NCBI RefSeq assembly: GCF_051020955.1
Contig: NC_135014.1
Coordinates: 27,393,221-27,457,220 of the forward strand
DNA: 64,000 nt
Direction of reading: 5' to 3'
Origin: Megalopta genalis
Taxonomy: Eukaryota > Arthropoda > Insecta > Hymenoptera > Halictidae
In this document: positions 42,571 through 54,088 of the stretch, piece by piece
Numbering within the stretch: position 1 is the stretch's first letter
Layout of the letters: every line of letters starts with the position of its first letter
The notes under the pieces: model-generated
The model's input: the letters and a program-made list of their open reading frames with translations, nothing else
Database searches by the model: none
Told to the model about the DNA's origin: nothing
Made by a program: the position numbers and the translations under genes

Positions 42571-42786
42571 TGCAATAAATTTAATATTATTCCGCATAGA
42601 TACATACAATAATTACGGTCTAACTAGATCGATGGACCGCGGATGTTTTCGGGAAATAAAAATTGTCTACCTTAATTGCAATAAATTGAATATTATTCTA
42701 CACAGATACATGTAATAATTACGGTCTAACTAGATCGATAGAATGTTTATGGGAAATAAAAATTGTCTAGCTTAATTGCAATAAAC
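42571..42786. repeat. About 107-bp tandem duplication
   Basis: TGCAATAAA recurs at 42571, 42678 and 42777. Units share TTGAATATTATTC-like sequence, AGATACAT, AATAATTACGGTCTAACTAG, ATCGAT and GGGAAATAAAAATTGTCTA. The second unit has lost about 8 bp (ACCGCGG region). Confidence 0.9.
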
Positions 42787-43746
42787 TGAAGTAAAGAAAA
42801 GAGACAGTTCATTCGAACGATGCGACAGAAATGAGAAACAAATGAAATTGTTACGTGCACCCTAAAATATCGCGAGTGTAATTGGTGTAGAAATTTCTCT
42901 CTATGTTTAAACATCGTATTCGATAAACTGATAAAGTATTAGCAATCCTTGAGCTACCATAGCCGCTATCATAATAATTCTGAAATGCCTGCGGCAAACG
43001 TTTCTTCGTCGCGAAGACGAACAACGGTTCGCAAAAACGTCCGAAGTTGTTCCGAACAGCGGATATCAGAATATTAAAACGAGCCGCGTCCCGAGTTCTT
43101 TTTTCCGGTTGTAAATTACGCTCGGCCCTTAATAGAAAACGAAGTTCGCGTGCGCTTGCGTTAATATTTCCCCGGCGAAAAAGCCCGGCCGCGTACTTTC
43201 GCCTCGCCATTGTAAATATCGCGAGCCGGGCCGGATGATAATATTTATTTCCATAATCGGGCCGCGGGCCCGGGCCGGCGATAAATTTTTCAATAGAAAA
43301 ATAACAAGTTCGTCTCGTCGCGCGCGGGCCAATGTATCGCGTGTTACCGAGAATTAACTGCTGCCTCGCATGTGTTTGCCACACGCACACTTCCGCCCGC
43401 CATATTTAAACTGTATCGCGACGATATATTGTTTCGGTGGAACGGGCTGCGGAGCACACACACACACACATACACATGCACCTTGAACCCGGCCCGAGAT
43501 CATGACTCCGAGGAGAACGGGGCATCTAACGAATTCCTGGAATTCCTATTAAAATAGCTAGAAACTTTGGATGAAATTGCTTTTGTCACTTTATTCCATT
43601 TTATTTACTTGCCGCCGGTTGCGCGTCACGCTCGCGCGGGATTCTTGTTCGACGGAAGATCCTCCCCGCATCCCTCATATTGCACGATTATGTCGTGGGA
43701 ACGTTGTTGCACAGCCAGTTTATCGAAGCGTCATCTCGAACATCAT
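42787..43746. other. Non-coding sequence with a GC-rich palindromic patch and CA repeat
   Basis: GGGCCGCGGGCCCGGGCCGG is at about 43259-43278. A CA microsatellite lies at about 43455-43475. The 179-codon minus frame (42851-43390) has no domain or splice support. Confidence 0.5.
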
Positions 43747-43750
43747 TTAA

Positions 43751-43991
43751 CACGTTCCGTGCCGAGCTTTTTTTACTCGAATCTTCACACTTTGATATTT
43801 TACTAAAACTTGATGTATTACGTGCAATTATTAATTCTCGTACACATAACAACGTAACAAAAACTTATCAACGCCCATTCTTGCGGTGGAAATTGATTCT
43901 TCGGTTCTAAATTTCTTGTAAACAATTTGTTCAGTTCACTAAGTAAACATGCAAGCGTGTACCATCGATGGTACACGTGGCACGGAACGTG
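43751..43991. mobile_element. TTAA-flanked MITE (piggyBac type), copy D3
   Basis: TTAA occurs at 43747-43750 and 43992-43995. The terminal repeats CACGTTCCGTGCC and GGCACGGAACGTG are perfect inverted complements. The length (241 bp) is almost the same as D1 and D2, although the end sequence differs, so D3 is a separate family with the same target. A perfect palindrome TACCATCGATGGTA lies near the right end. No coding capacity. Confidence 0.85.
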
Positions 43992-44030
43992 TTAATTGGC
44001 ATTTTTTGCCCGATCTTGCGCGTCGATGTG

Positions 44031-44239
44031 CAGTAAATTCTCCCGAATTCGCGCTCGGATTGCGCACGAAAGTGGACAATTTGGGGGGAGAAGATACGAT
44101 TAATCGAGCCTTGCGTCTCGATTTTATAGTTAATAGTTTATAGTTGTACTTCGATTTTATAATAATCCTATCTTCTCTTCCCAAATTTTTGTGTCCATTT
44201 TTGTGCACAATCTGAGCGCGAATTGGAGAGAATTTACCG
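44031..44239. mobile_element. Family B MITE, complete
   Basis: It starts CAGTAAATTCTCCCGAATTC and ends GAGAGAATTTACCG, followed by TA; the left flank is TG rather than TA. The left arm has GCGCACGAAAGTGGACAATT and GAAGATACGATTAATCGAGC. The right arm has CCTATCTTCTCTTCCCAAAT and GTGCACAATCTGAGCGCG. It links the family A and B interiors clearly. Confidence 0.88.
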
Positions 44240-44241
44240 TA

Positions 44242-46110
44242 CTTCGAAATTGTTCGAATCGCGTTAAATGTGTACGATCGCAAATAAATAATATGCAATG
44301 TACGTAGCACGTTAAATAATGATTTAAACGATGTACTAATAAATAGTTGTTAGTGGAACACGATGCGCATCGCGATGCTTTAAGCTAAATCGAATTCATT
44401 AAGAGTGCGCCTATCGGGTTGGTCGAAGTTTTTTAAGCAGGATTCCAAAAAATCACTTTTCGGCCAAGATAAAGGAATTCGGTTAAATGAAGGAATAATA
44501 AAATAAAGGAATGCTTCGAGAATAACCTACCGATGAAAACGTGTCAACGAGAAATTTGTCATTTCGAAAGGGACCTGCACGCGCGCAGCCGAAGAAGCAA
44601 TAACTCCGCTGGAACGAATCGAGGTTTTTACCTTTTGTCTATTATTAAAAGCAGGAGCGGCGGCAACTGGTAGCGTTCGCAGGGAAAAAAGTGCTGCAAT
44701 ATGGTCCTCGACCATCTTGCGAGCAGGTGTTGCCTTTCCGCAGAGAGAAACTATGGTTTCCCCGAGCAATGCTTCTTATATTAATGCTGCTTCATCAACG
44801 TCGAACACGCAGTCTCGTTAAATCGGTAAGCTGGCCGTTAAACGTTTCCACGACGACGGTTCGCGTAACTGTGAAAGTTGCTTTCTTCTTTTTCTTTCTT
44901 TTTTCTTCCGCTAGAAAATATTTAGACCGCGAATTCCGCGTGGCCCGCGGTCGATCGGCTAATTGCGGGCAACGCGAAACACGGCATTGAACGTAATTGA
45001 GAACGGTCGATCGCAACGATGAGATCGAGTTCCCGTTTACGATTTTAGCGAAGTTCCTTATGAAATAAGTTAGGTAAACCGAGAAAAATTGCGGCACAAA
45101 TAAATCGTTACGTCGGCCCGCCGTTACTTTGCCTCGGATCGGCCGCATCAATCATTTCCGGCAGACGTAGCCGCGTTTCCAGAACTACAGTCTCGGTTTC
45201 CGTCGACTTCTTTCATCTCGTCCTCTTTATCTCCTCCAACTTCCCCCTCCCCCCCTGCCCCTTTCCTACGATCGCCCTCCCCGGAGGGTGTCTCCCTACG
45301 TTTCTGCGCGGCGGAGAACGTCGGCAAACTTTCCATAACGAAGTTTGGCTGGATCTAAACTAACGTAAGTTATTTGACCTCATATCGGTCACTATTGGAA
45401 ACTCGGTTGTACGTTCAACTTCGTCTGATTGGTCCCTGCCTGTGTATGCCCGCGGAGTGGCTCGCTTCGCCGCGATTACACAAGGCTGGCTGGGAATTGT
45501 AATACAATCAGAAAGAGGGATGATTTCTTCGGGAAAGAGGAGCAGCTCGAAACATCGTGGCTTTTTCGTCCGGTTACCCGCGAGTCGCGGGCCGCGCCAC
45601 CGGCGCGGAAACTTTTCCTCGACGACGGACCGAGCCCCGGCCCATTATCTTCTCTAATTTCAACTCCATCTAATGAAAATTAATATTTAAACGCACGGTC
45701 CTCCGCCGGCGATCGCGACGACGACGACGACGACGATCCAACTACTTTCTGCTTTACTTCCGTCCGTCGGCGCGTTCGACGACGCCCGATCATGCTCAAT
45801 CATTCATTTGTCAATTTCACCGTTTCCGACCAAGAGACTCTCTCTCCAGCCTTTGGATCCCGTTGAAACATTTATTTCTTCGTACGCTCGAGGATGACGG
45901 ACCCGTTCGAGCCATCGAAATGATCATCGGACCGTTCACATCCGTTATCAGGATTTCGTGGATTTATGGTGGAAAGTCAGCGCGCCGAACGTAGAAAGAG
46001 AACGAGAGATTTAAATGTACAGAAGCGTTTCCGGGGTCAAACCGACAAATTGTAGACTCGAATTTAGGACCGTGGAACACTGCAAAATTTGTCAAGAGAT
46101 ATTTACTATT
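44242..46110. other. Non-coding sequence with pyrimidine and ACG tracts
   Basis: CTTCTTTTTCTTTC-type tract at about 44880-44910. C-rich CCCCCTCCCCCCCTGCCCC at about 45243-45262. ACG triplets at 45716-45737. No supported gene. Confidence 0.5.
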
Positions 46111-46265
46111 AAGGAGAGGAGATACGATTGTTCGAGCCTTGCGGTTCGTTTTTATAGTTACGAATTGTCAACAACTACGAAAACGAGTTACAAGGCTCGA
46201 ATAATCCTCCTCTCAATTGCCCATTTTTGTGGACAATTTTAGCATCAGTTAGGGAGACATTACTG
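46111..46265. mobile_element. Family A MITE, left end lost
   Basis: It begins inside the left arm at AAGGAGAGGAGATACGATTG, keeps TTCGAGCCTTGCGGTTCG, the centre CAACAACTACGAAAACGAG and the right arm. It ends CAGTTAGGGAGACATTACTG with TA (46266-46267). The first about 50 bp of a full element are missing. Confidence 0.87.
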
Positions 46266-46267
46266 TA

Positions 46268-48655
46268 CATATCGGTACACGCGAGAGATACATTATAATT
46301 CTTCGATCAAGAATCGAAACGATTTCTTACTCGAATCCTATTCCTTGCAATATAGAGAATGTTTATATTTCATCGAACATCCGCGCTCTGATTACAGACT
46401 ATCGTTGTTTGTTCGAAGTATCTAGAAAGCAAAAAAAAGGAAGATGGAAAAACGCTCGTTAGAGCACGCAATTTAAAGTTACGAACTGTAAAATGGGCGC
46501 GCTTGTTTCGGGTATCAATCGCAGTTATACCCGGCCCGAGTGGAATCACGAATGTATGAAGTTCAAATGAAGTCGGAGATGCTTGGCGGATCCTTCGAGA
46601 CTTTCGATAGTAATTCATCCAATTAGAGGTCGAACGGAGGATTTTAATGACACGGATATGCGGCGAACTTTGAGAATCGAAGTTCGCCGCTGAAACGAAG
46701 ACCACCGTGGAAAAAGTTCGCGGAACGAGCGCGATTTACCCTTCCTCGAGGCATCGATTTCCACTCGGCTCTATACGTACGATATTCCTTCTGTTCCCGG
46801 TGGAACAGGTCACCCGATGCTAAACGGGAATGATTGCAGTTGTAGCGCGACGCTCCGACAGCGAAATGCCAGCGTTGATTGACGATGCGCGAAACCCGTT
46901 CTCTGCGCGGCTTCTCTGTCGCGGGAAAGCTCGCGCTCGTACTATTTCTACCGGAGATTCGTTCGTGCCGGAAGACAATCGAAGCCGAAACGATTAAGTT
47001 AACGCCCATTGGAGGAGACGAATAATGGGAAGAAGTTTTCGCGCGTGGGAAAAAAAATCATTTTTGCGCGTCCATTCGTCGACGCACGGATGCGCGGACC
47101 CGCGTCTGCGTCAATTAAGGCGAAACAGCGGAATGTTTATTGCAATAATTAAGTCAATTGTCTAACTCTAACAATAGAGCTGCATTTTCGAGGATCGCGC
47201 GCGGCGTCCTGTGCCGGACAGCCCGGCGCGTAAACGAGAAAAGTGCGACGAGTATCGCGTCGGTAATTAAATGTAAACAGACGCGTCAATTTGCTGCACC
47301 AGATACATTTTTCGTCTTCGTTTCGAGACGAAATGATGAAAAATGATGGGACGAAACGAGCCCGAAACTTCGATAACTGACTGCAATTTGTCGGGCGCTT
47401 GAAACGAACGATTTTGCGTCAGTATTGACACGAAGATTTTAGAGCATAATTCTTCGTATCGAATCTAATTCTTTAACCACGAAAATTTCATTGTTTTTCT
47501 CGAATTGCTCGATATAGTTTTACGATTCTAATAGAAAGATCTAATTAGCATCACGGTTAATTTAATATCTAAAAAGTTACGCCGGTTTCTATTATGTCTC
47601 CTTTTGTCCCGTTCATTAGCGCATCAATTCGACGCATGATCGCCTGCAACTATCATGATTCCAGAAACCGAGCATCCACGATTTCGCGTTATCTCTTTGG
47701 TATCGTCACGTCCGCGCGATATTTACAATGATCGCGGAAACGTTAAGAGTAATTCCTTCGTTTCATTTGCGGCACAATGAACGGTCAAACATGCGTTAGA
47801 CATAAGCGTTGATAACAAAGGGTTATGGTGTAGCTTAACTTCCTATATTTGTAACGCAATATACGTATATCAAGGGCTTAGCGGCCGAGAATCTGTTGAC
47901 AGTTTAAATAGGGCAGATAGCGGAGGGTTTCGGTTTTCCAAATGGAACGTCCGGATATTGAAAGCGGAGCTGTTGAAAATATTCTCGAAAACTTCCGTTT
48001 CGGATAACAGAAAAATATCAGTCAATAATGTCAAGCGCCGTATCAACATTTATCACGCTCCCTTAATGGATATTTCGATGGATTTGATGGCTCGGCCCGA
48101 AACACGCCGCCAAATGTCCCAGCAAACTTTCGTTGCAGATCTCGCCCCATCTGATACCCGTGCACACGAAACGCAATGTTGCGGACACATTGGATCACCG
48201 GGCTTGTTCATCGACCTTTTAAGGGTTCGGGCTCAGCCGGAAGCCAGAGAAATGGCGGATTTCGGAAAGAGTTTGTTTGAAAAATGTCCGCGCTAGACAC
48301 TTTTTTTTTCAAATACGAAAGCATTTTCCGGAGAGTCCGGCCAGTTTTTCACAGAAACGAAAGAGAGACGAGGCGCAGGGTTCTTTTTCTTTTAATAAAC
48401 TCTGGAAAAATGTTCGAATCAAATAACAATGCCTCCATCGACCCGTTTTGTAAGTTTCTTTCTGCACGATTCTCAGGAATATTCGCAAAGAATAGCTCTT
48501 TATTTCAAATATCGACGCTGCAAATTGGTGAAATTTTTAAACCCAATGCAAATGAACGATCATCCTATGCGCTGGCATATTAATTAACATTGAACGCGTA
48601 CAATTTTCTCGACGAAAGGGTGCATCCTTCCATTTTGTTATTCCTTTGTTATTAT
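46268..48655. other. Non-coding sequence, nothing recognised
   Basis: Frames at 46370-47009 and 47958-48583 are unsupported by splice sites or domains. Confidence 0.5.
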
Positions 48656-48658
48656 TGC

Positions 48659-48812
48659 TAAATATATATATAAATAATAATAATATATATAATAATAATT
48701 ATTATTATTATATTATATTATTATATATTATTATTATATATAACATTATTATATATTATTATTATATTATATGATTATTAATATAAATAATAATAAATAT
48801 ATATATATAATT
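48659..48812. repeat. AT-only low-complexity tract, partly palindromic
   Basis: ATAATAATAATATATATAAT-type sequence is followed by its complement-like ATTATTATTATATTATATT, then further AT and AAT units. Confidence 0.88.
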
Positions 48813-49602
48813 GCTCTTTATGCAAAATTAAAATGTTTCGCTTCAATAGTGAACAGCAGGGGTTTCACAGTAACAAAATCCTTCTCTCGATTGTTTTTAA
48901 CGTCCGAAGGCGAATAAATTTCGAAGGGGCAAGTAAAGTCCGGCGAACGCGTCGATCGAGCCGCCAAACTCGCCGCTGTTAATTAATACGTTCGCGTCGG
49001 CGAGAGTGAAAGTGGCGCGGCAGTGTGCAAAGCCTTTCGTAAATTTCATCAAGATTTTCGTTTAAACGGGACTTTCCTGCGGCAGTTAAACAACGCGTGG
49101 GCGGAACAAAGGGGAAAAATTCGCAGCCCGGCGCGAAATTACCGCGCGGCGGGACCGACTCGTTCTCGTAGAATTCACCGTTCAAGTACACCGGTCCCGG
49201 ACACGAAACTATTCGGAGAAATCGACCGTGCGGCTGCTGGTCCGCTGATTGAACTCCGCACTGTTCAATTTCTGGTTCGTCGCTGGTCGGAGGCGGTCTT
49301 TCCTTTTTCCTTTCTTCTTTTCTTTTTTCGTTTCAAGACGCGCGAAATTCCGTGAACGCAATGTCGCCGTGCAATTTACCACTTCGGCGTCGACAAAGGA
49401 ACGCGAACGCGTTAACAGTTCGATCAACGCGGGCGCTCGCTGTCCTCTTCGTTGTCTATTTTCATCGTTGAAATGCTTCATTAGCGGACAACGGATCTCG
49501 GAAATATAGTTCGGCACAGCTTAGGATCATTTGCGATCTTATTTCCTTCGACGCGCTCGTACTTCTCTAGTCACGTTTTTGTAGTTAGTTCGATGAAATA
49601 TG
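48813..49602. other. Non-coding sequence, nothing recognised
   Basis: Overlapping chance frames at 48979-49517. A pyrimidine-rich TTTCCTTTTTCCTTTCTTC segment is at about 49300-49325, with no exon assigned. Confidence 0.45.
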
Positions 49603-50222
49603 CGAAGATTTGAATTAGTTCAACAGAAGCTTGATGCTCGAACGAGAATTGTTCGACTCTGGGTCCGAATAAAAATATGCGCAAAATATGAATGAGGATT
49701 ACATAATATAAAAATATTATTATATCAGCATATAAAAATATGCTGAATATTATCTTCAGCAAAATAATAGAATAATGTACTCCGAAACTTGAAGATAGCG
49801 TCAAATTGACAGCAGGGACGAATTTCCTTCGAAGATTTGAATTAGTTTAACAGAAACTTGATGCTCGAACGAGAATTGTTCGACTCTGGGTCCGAATAAA
49901 AATATGCGAAAAATATGAATGAGGATTACATAATATAAAAATATTATTATATCAGCATATAAAAATATGCTGAATATTATCTTCAGTAAAATAATAGAAT
50001 AATGTACTCCGAAACTTGAAGATAGCGTCAAATTGACAGCAGGGACGAATTTCCTTCGAAGATTTGAATTAGTTTAACAGAAACTTGATGCTCGAACGAG
50101 AATTGTTCGACTCTGGCTCCGAATAAAAATATGCGCAAAATAAGAATGAACGACGAATTTTCATCAAAATAATAATATACTCCGAAACTTGAAGATAGCG
50201 TCAAATTGACGGCAGGGACGAA
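49603..50222. repeat. About 228-bp tandem array, nearly three units
   Basis: GAAGATTTGAATTAGTT recurs at 49603, 49831 and 50058. Units contain CAGAAACTTGATGCTCGAAC, GTTCGACTCTGGGTCCG, a hairpin CAGCATATAAAAATATGCTG, AATAATGTACTCCGAAACTT and GATAGCGTCAAATTGACAGC. Unit 3 has lost the hairpin segment. Units 1 and 2 are almost identical, so the expansion is recent. Minus-strand frames (49571-49804 and 49801-50031) repeat the same peptide because of this. Confidence 0.95.
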
Positions 50223-50654
50223 CGAGGGTTAAACTCGGTTCCAGGGCATCGCTTTCGTTCGGGATATTTCGAAGTTCTTTTTAAACAGCCGCTGTCAGCT
50301 GATTACGAAAGTTCCACTATCCAATTAGAAGTTTTCTATTTCGCAGGGAGCGGGAACACGATAATAGGTTCCGTTTGCATCTGAAAACGCAATCAGTGGC
50401 CGGTTTATACGGTATGTATCGGGCGTTTTGGTCCAACGAAATGAAGGTAATTGACCGCGAAGTATAATGTACAAAGCGTGAATAGAGGGTCCCTGATACG
50501 CGGCTTCGATTACGAGTAAATTGAATTTAAATATTCCTTGGCTACGCACGCTCCTGAATACATTTTCGCCGCGACCGTTCATATTATTCACTGTTCCCGC
50601 TTGTAAACGTAAACCGTGCAGCGACGGGGGTGAACAGCGGTTCAAAGCACGATA
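50223..50654. other. Non-coding sequence, nothing recognised
   Basis: The 114-codon minus frame (50325-50669) runs into the family C element and is unsupported. Confidence 0.45.
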
Positions 50655-50656
50655 TA

Positions 50657-51019
50657 CGGGATGTCCCAAAAATGTCTCGCAATCCGAAAGTGGCAGGTTC
50701 CTCGAGTCGTTTCAAGCAAATTTTTCCTTTACAAAAATGTTCTCCGAGGCACCGTTAACGAGTTATTAACGAAAAACAGTGACCAATGAGCGGCGAGCTC
50801 GGCTGACGCGAGACGCAAGCCAATGAGCGGAACCGGGCTTCGTGCGCTGGTTGGCTGGGCCGCCTCGCGTCAGCCGTACTCGATTCTTATTGGTCACTGT
50901 TTTTCGTTAATAACTCGTTAACGGTGTCTCGGAGGACATTTTTGTAAAGGAAGAAGTTGCTTCAAATGATCCGCGGAACCCGCCATTTCCGGATTGCGAG
51001 ACATTTTTGGGACACTCCG
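50657..51019. mobile_element. Family C foldback MITE, complete
   Basis: It starts CGGGATGTCCCAAAAATGTC and ends GACATTTTTGGGACACTCCG, with TA at 50655-50656 and 51020-51021. The arms complement each other along most of 363 bp, including TCGCAATCCG with CGGATTGCGA and TTAACGAGTTATTAACGAAA with its complement. The centre carries GACCAATGAGCGGCGAGC and GCCAATGAGCGGAACCGGGC, shared with the copy at 38815. Non-coding. Confidence 0.93.
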
Positions 51020-51021
51020 TA

Positions 51022-51534
51022 TATTCTACGGTTAATCAGGATTTGTTTTAGCGTTAGCAATCTTTCTGTAGCATCATAGGTCGGCAACTCGGAATGATAA
51101 ACTATACCGGTCCATTCTAGGCTATGTATACGCGCGGCCGCGTTATACCGAAAGACATAAAATCGGAACGAATTTTAGACAAAATAGTAGAAAAAGTCCG
51201 CATGCATTCCGGCTTTATGACACCTCATGCCCGAGTTTCCAACGTTTCGGTGTTTTACCGTTGAAAAAAATCTAGTTGCCATGGTTCAAAGCCGCTAGAC
51301 ACCGCCTTTCAAATATTAACAATTTGTTTAGAGCCGAGAATAAATATAGACGGAGAATAAATATTTTAAATGCTTTTGTCCAGTAAAAATCGTCGATCTC
51401 TCGCAGAATTGAAATTCGCGGAAATAACATCGATGCAATGTTAAACAGGACCTGCGTGTTTTTTCATTCCGTGCCGATACTTTCGGTGGCGCGACTTGTG
51501 CTTATTAATCGGCGAATATTCGAATATTATTATA
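51022..51534. other. Non-coding sequence, nothing recognised
   Basis: No gene, splice site or repeat identified. Confidence 0.5.
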
Positions 51535-51710
51535 ATATATAATATATAATATATAATATATAATATATAATATATAATATATAATATATAATATATAATA
51601 TATAATATATAATATATAATATATAATATATAATATATATAATATAATATATAATATATAATATATCATATAATATATAATATATAATATGTTATATTAT
51701 ATATTATATA
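51535..51710. repeat. TATAATA 7-bp satellite
   Basis: About 20 nearly perfect heptamers, with small irregularities near 51636-51670 and an inverted-like tail (ATATTATATATTATATAA) at about 51690-51712. Confidence 0.93.
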
Positions 51711-51879
51711 ATATTATTAATTTTCAGCGAATATACTTGTCACGAAGAAATCGCAACATTTCGCGTTGCGAAAACGCAAATTATACGTCGTCGAAAACAA
51801 CAGCCGGTTAAATTCAATATTTCACGTTCGATTATCTCGATTTTGTACAATTTTTATAAACATTTGGATTCGCATTCAG

Positions 51880-51970
51880 TTGAATATTTGTATTTATAGT
51901 TTGATAAATATTTGGATTTACGGTTCGATAAGTATTTGGATTTACAGTTTGATAAGTATTTGCATGTACG
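51880..51970. repeat. 24-bp tandem repeat
   Basis: About four units of a TTTGATAAGTATTTGGATT plus TACAG type unit. The 24-bp period is eight codons, so frames are open on both strands (51766-51981 plus and 51832-52068 minus). These are artefacts. Confidence 0.9.
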
Positions 51971-53870
51971 ATTATTGGTAAACGCTCTGATAAATACGAT
52001 TTATAGACGGCAAATAATACCGCGACAGATCGTAAATAGAAACAGGTCGTTACTATACACAGACGCATCGATAATAATATTTGAACAATTGCGCTGCGCC
52101 GTAGACATTCGTTTGATCTCCGCTTTTAAAAAGCGCACAAATGTCGCGCGCAGAGAAATAAGGACGATGTTTTAACGCGTCCCAAAGAGACTAATTTATC
52201 TGCCGCTGCCACGGTGACTCGACGTTTAACCTTTCGATCGCAGTCATTAAATGCGCGCCTGCAAAGATACCATGGAATAATAAATAATCCGGCGTATCGG
52301 TAATGTTTTTAAATAGTTCGCGTATTTGGAATAGTTCGCAGAGAAAATCATGCATCGCGCATCCGATAAATTCCTCTTTGATGCGGTTTCGCGGAAGTTC
52401 GAAATAATAATAATATAATTATAATATAGCATAATTCGCGAATCTCTCGCTTTTCGCTCTATGCATATTTAAAATCAATTGAATTCTTCATGCGACCGGT
52501 GCCGGACGTAGCTGCAGCAATTATATCGCCGCATCGATTATCTTTGGCGCATAAATACTGTTCACGCGTGCAAATAGAATTCTCTTCGTTCAGAAATCGT
52601 TACAAGCGAAATTCGTTCGAACATTTAGCGTTTCTTTGGAACTGATTCGTTTTCACTGATTCCAGGTGTCCAAAGTAAATCCGGATTGGAATTTTCGACG
52701 TCGGTTTGTCGTTTCGTTGAACATGCAAGGATATCGAGATCTTTATGAAAAGAAAGACGAAACGTTCTCTCCGAAGAAGATCCGCGAGCACGTGGCAAAT
52801 TCTGCGCGACGTTATATCAAACGATTCATTTGAATGCTTATGACGGAACTATGGAAGTTTATGCAGACATAGTGTGCGGCGAAAGTGCCGCGTACATGGG
52901 AAATATATGCAAAGTATACGTGCAAAAAATACGGAGAACAACAGAGATCGGCAAGAAAGAAAAACCTCGGAAAATTCAGTTTAATTTATGTGTTTAGCTC
53001 AATTTGCGTGGATCGATTTTTAAGACGGTATAAATTTCATCGATCGTACGATACGCGTTTCTTCGAAGCGTGTCCCCGTCGAAAATAATTCGAGAAAGTC
53101 GGGAATACCCGAACACGTTTCACGGGAACATGAGACGAGCGTATTTGCATCTCAAAAAGTTGCAATTTCTCCGCGACGACTATGCATATATATAATACAT
53201 ACAATGTATTCGTCATACGAGAATTACACGTATAAAATTTTCTACGCGACTAAAATATTTATTACACGTACAAAATACGACGTTTAAAACCCTTTAGAAA
53301 ATTATCAAACCGTTTCGTAAACAGTATTTTTCACTGTATAAACTATTTAACCGTGAAACTCCGACTACGTATAGTCAATAATCTGACTTCACAGTGCAGT
53401 TATTATAGTATGCAGTAACAAGACTTCGAGAATGTTACAATATAGATATTCGATTTCGTTAGATTTTAAACAAATACCGTACACGCGATAAACACTGCAA
53501 ATGCGCGGATTACGCGGAACGTGTGCTCTATGCAAAGTGAACCGATTATATTATATAATTACGAAGCGTATTCCTGTCGAAATACACAGAGAATTAATTT
53601 ATTCCTACAAAATCGCACGCCTGCATAAACTTACGCAATTTGTGGCACATAGATCGCTATTGACGGTGTATTAGGCCGTGCATTCTATTTGTCGATAATC
53701 GGCAACTATAAAAATGAACCTCTCGCAGAAACGTAATAAACATCACTGCGTATTTTGTGATCTTTCATATTTCTTAAAAATAACACACGAAGCTCGTCGT
53801 TATTCGTCTAAGAAATTGTCGAAATCGTTCGACAATGCTTCCAAAGCAACGAGATACAAAAGAAACGAAA
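51971..53870. other. Non-coding sequence; possible MITE relic
   Basis: Around 53690-53725 a TCGATAATCGGCAACTATAA segment resembles the centre of family A (TTGTCAACAACTATAAAAAC) but lacks arms and ends. Otherwise nothing recognised. Confidence 0.45.
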
Positions 53871-53874
53871 TAAA

Positions 53875-53940
53875 TAAATATAATATATAAATATAATATA
53901 ATATAAAAATAATATAAATATATAATAAATAAATATAATA

Positions 53941-53998
<58 letters not shown>

Positions 53999-54088
53999 AA
54001 TATACTATAATTAATAAATAATATATATATTAATATATATATATATATATAATAAATAAATATAATATATAATATAAATAAATAAAAA
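53875..54088. repeat. AT dinucleotide and AAT low-complexity tract
   Basis: A perfect AT run of about 50 bp (about 53946-53993) sits inside ATAAATAATATA-type sequence. Confidence 0.93.
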
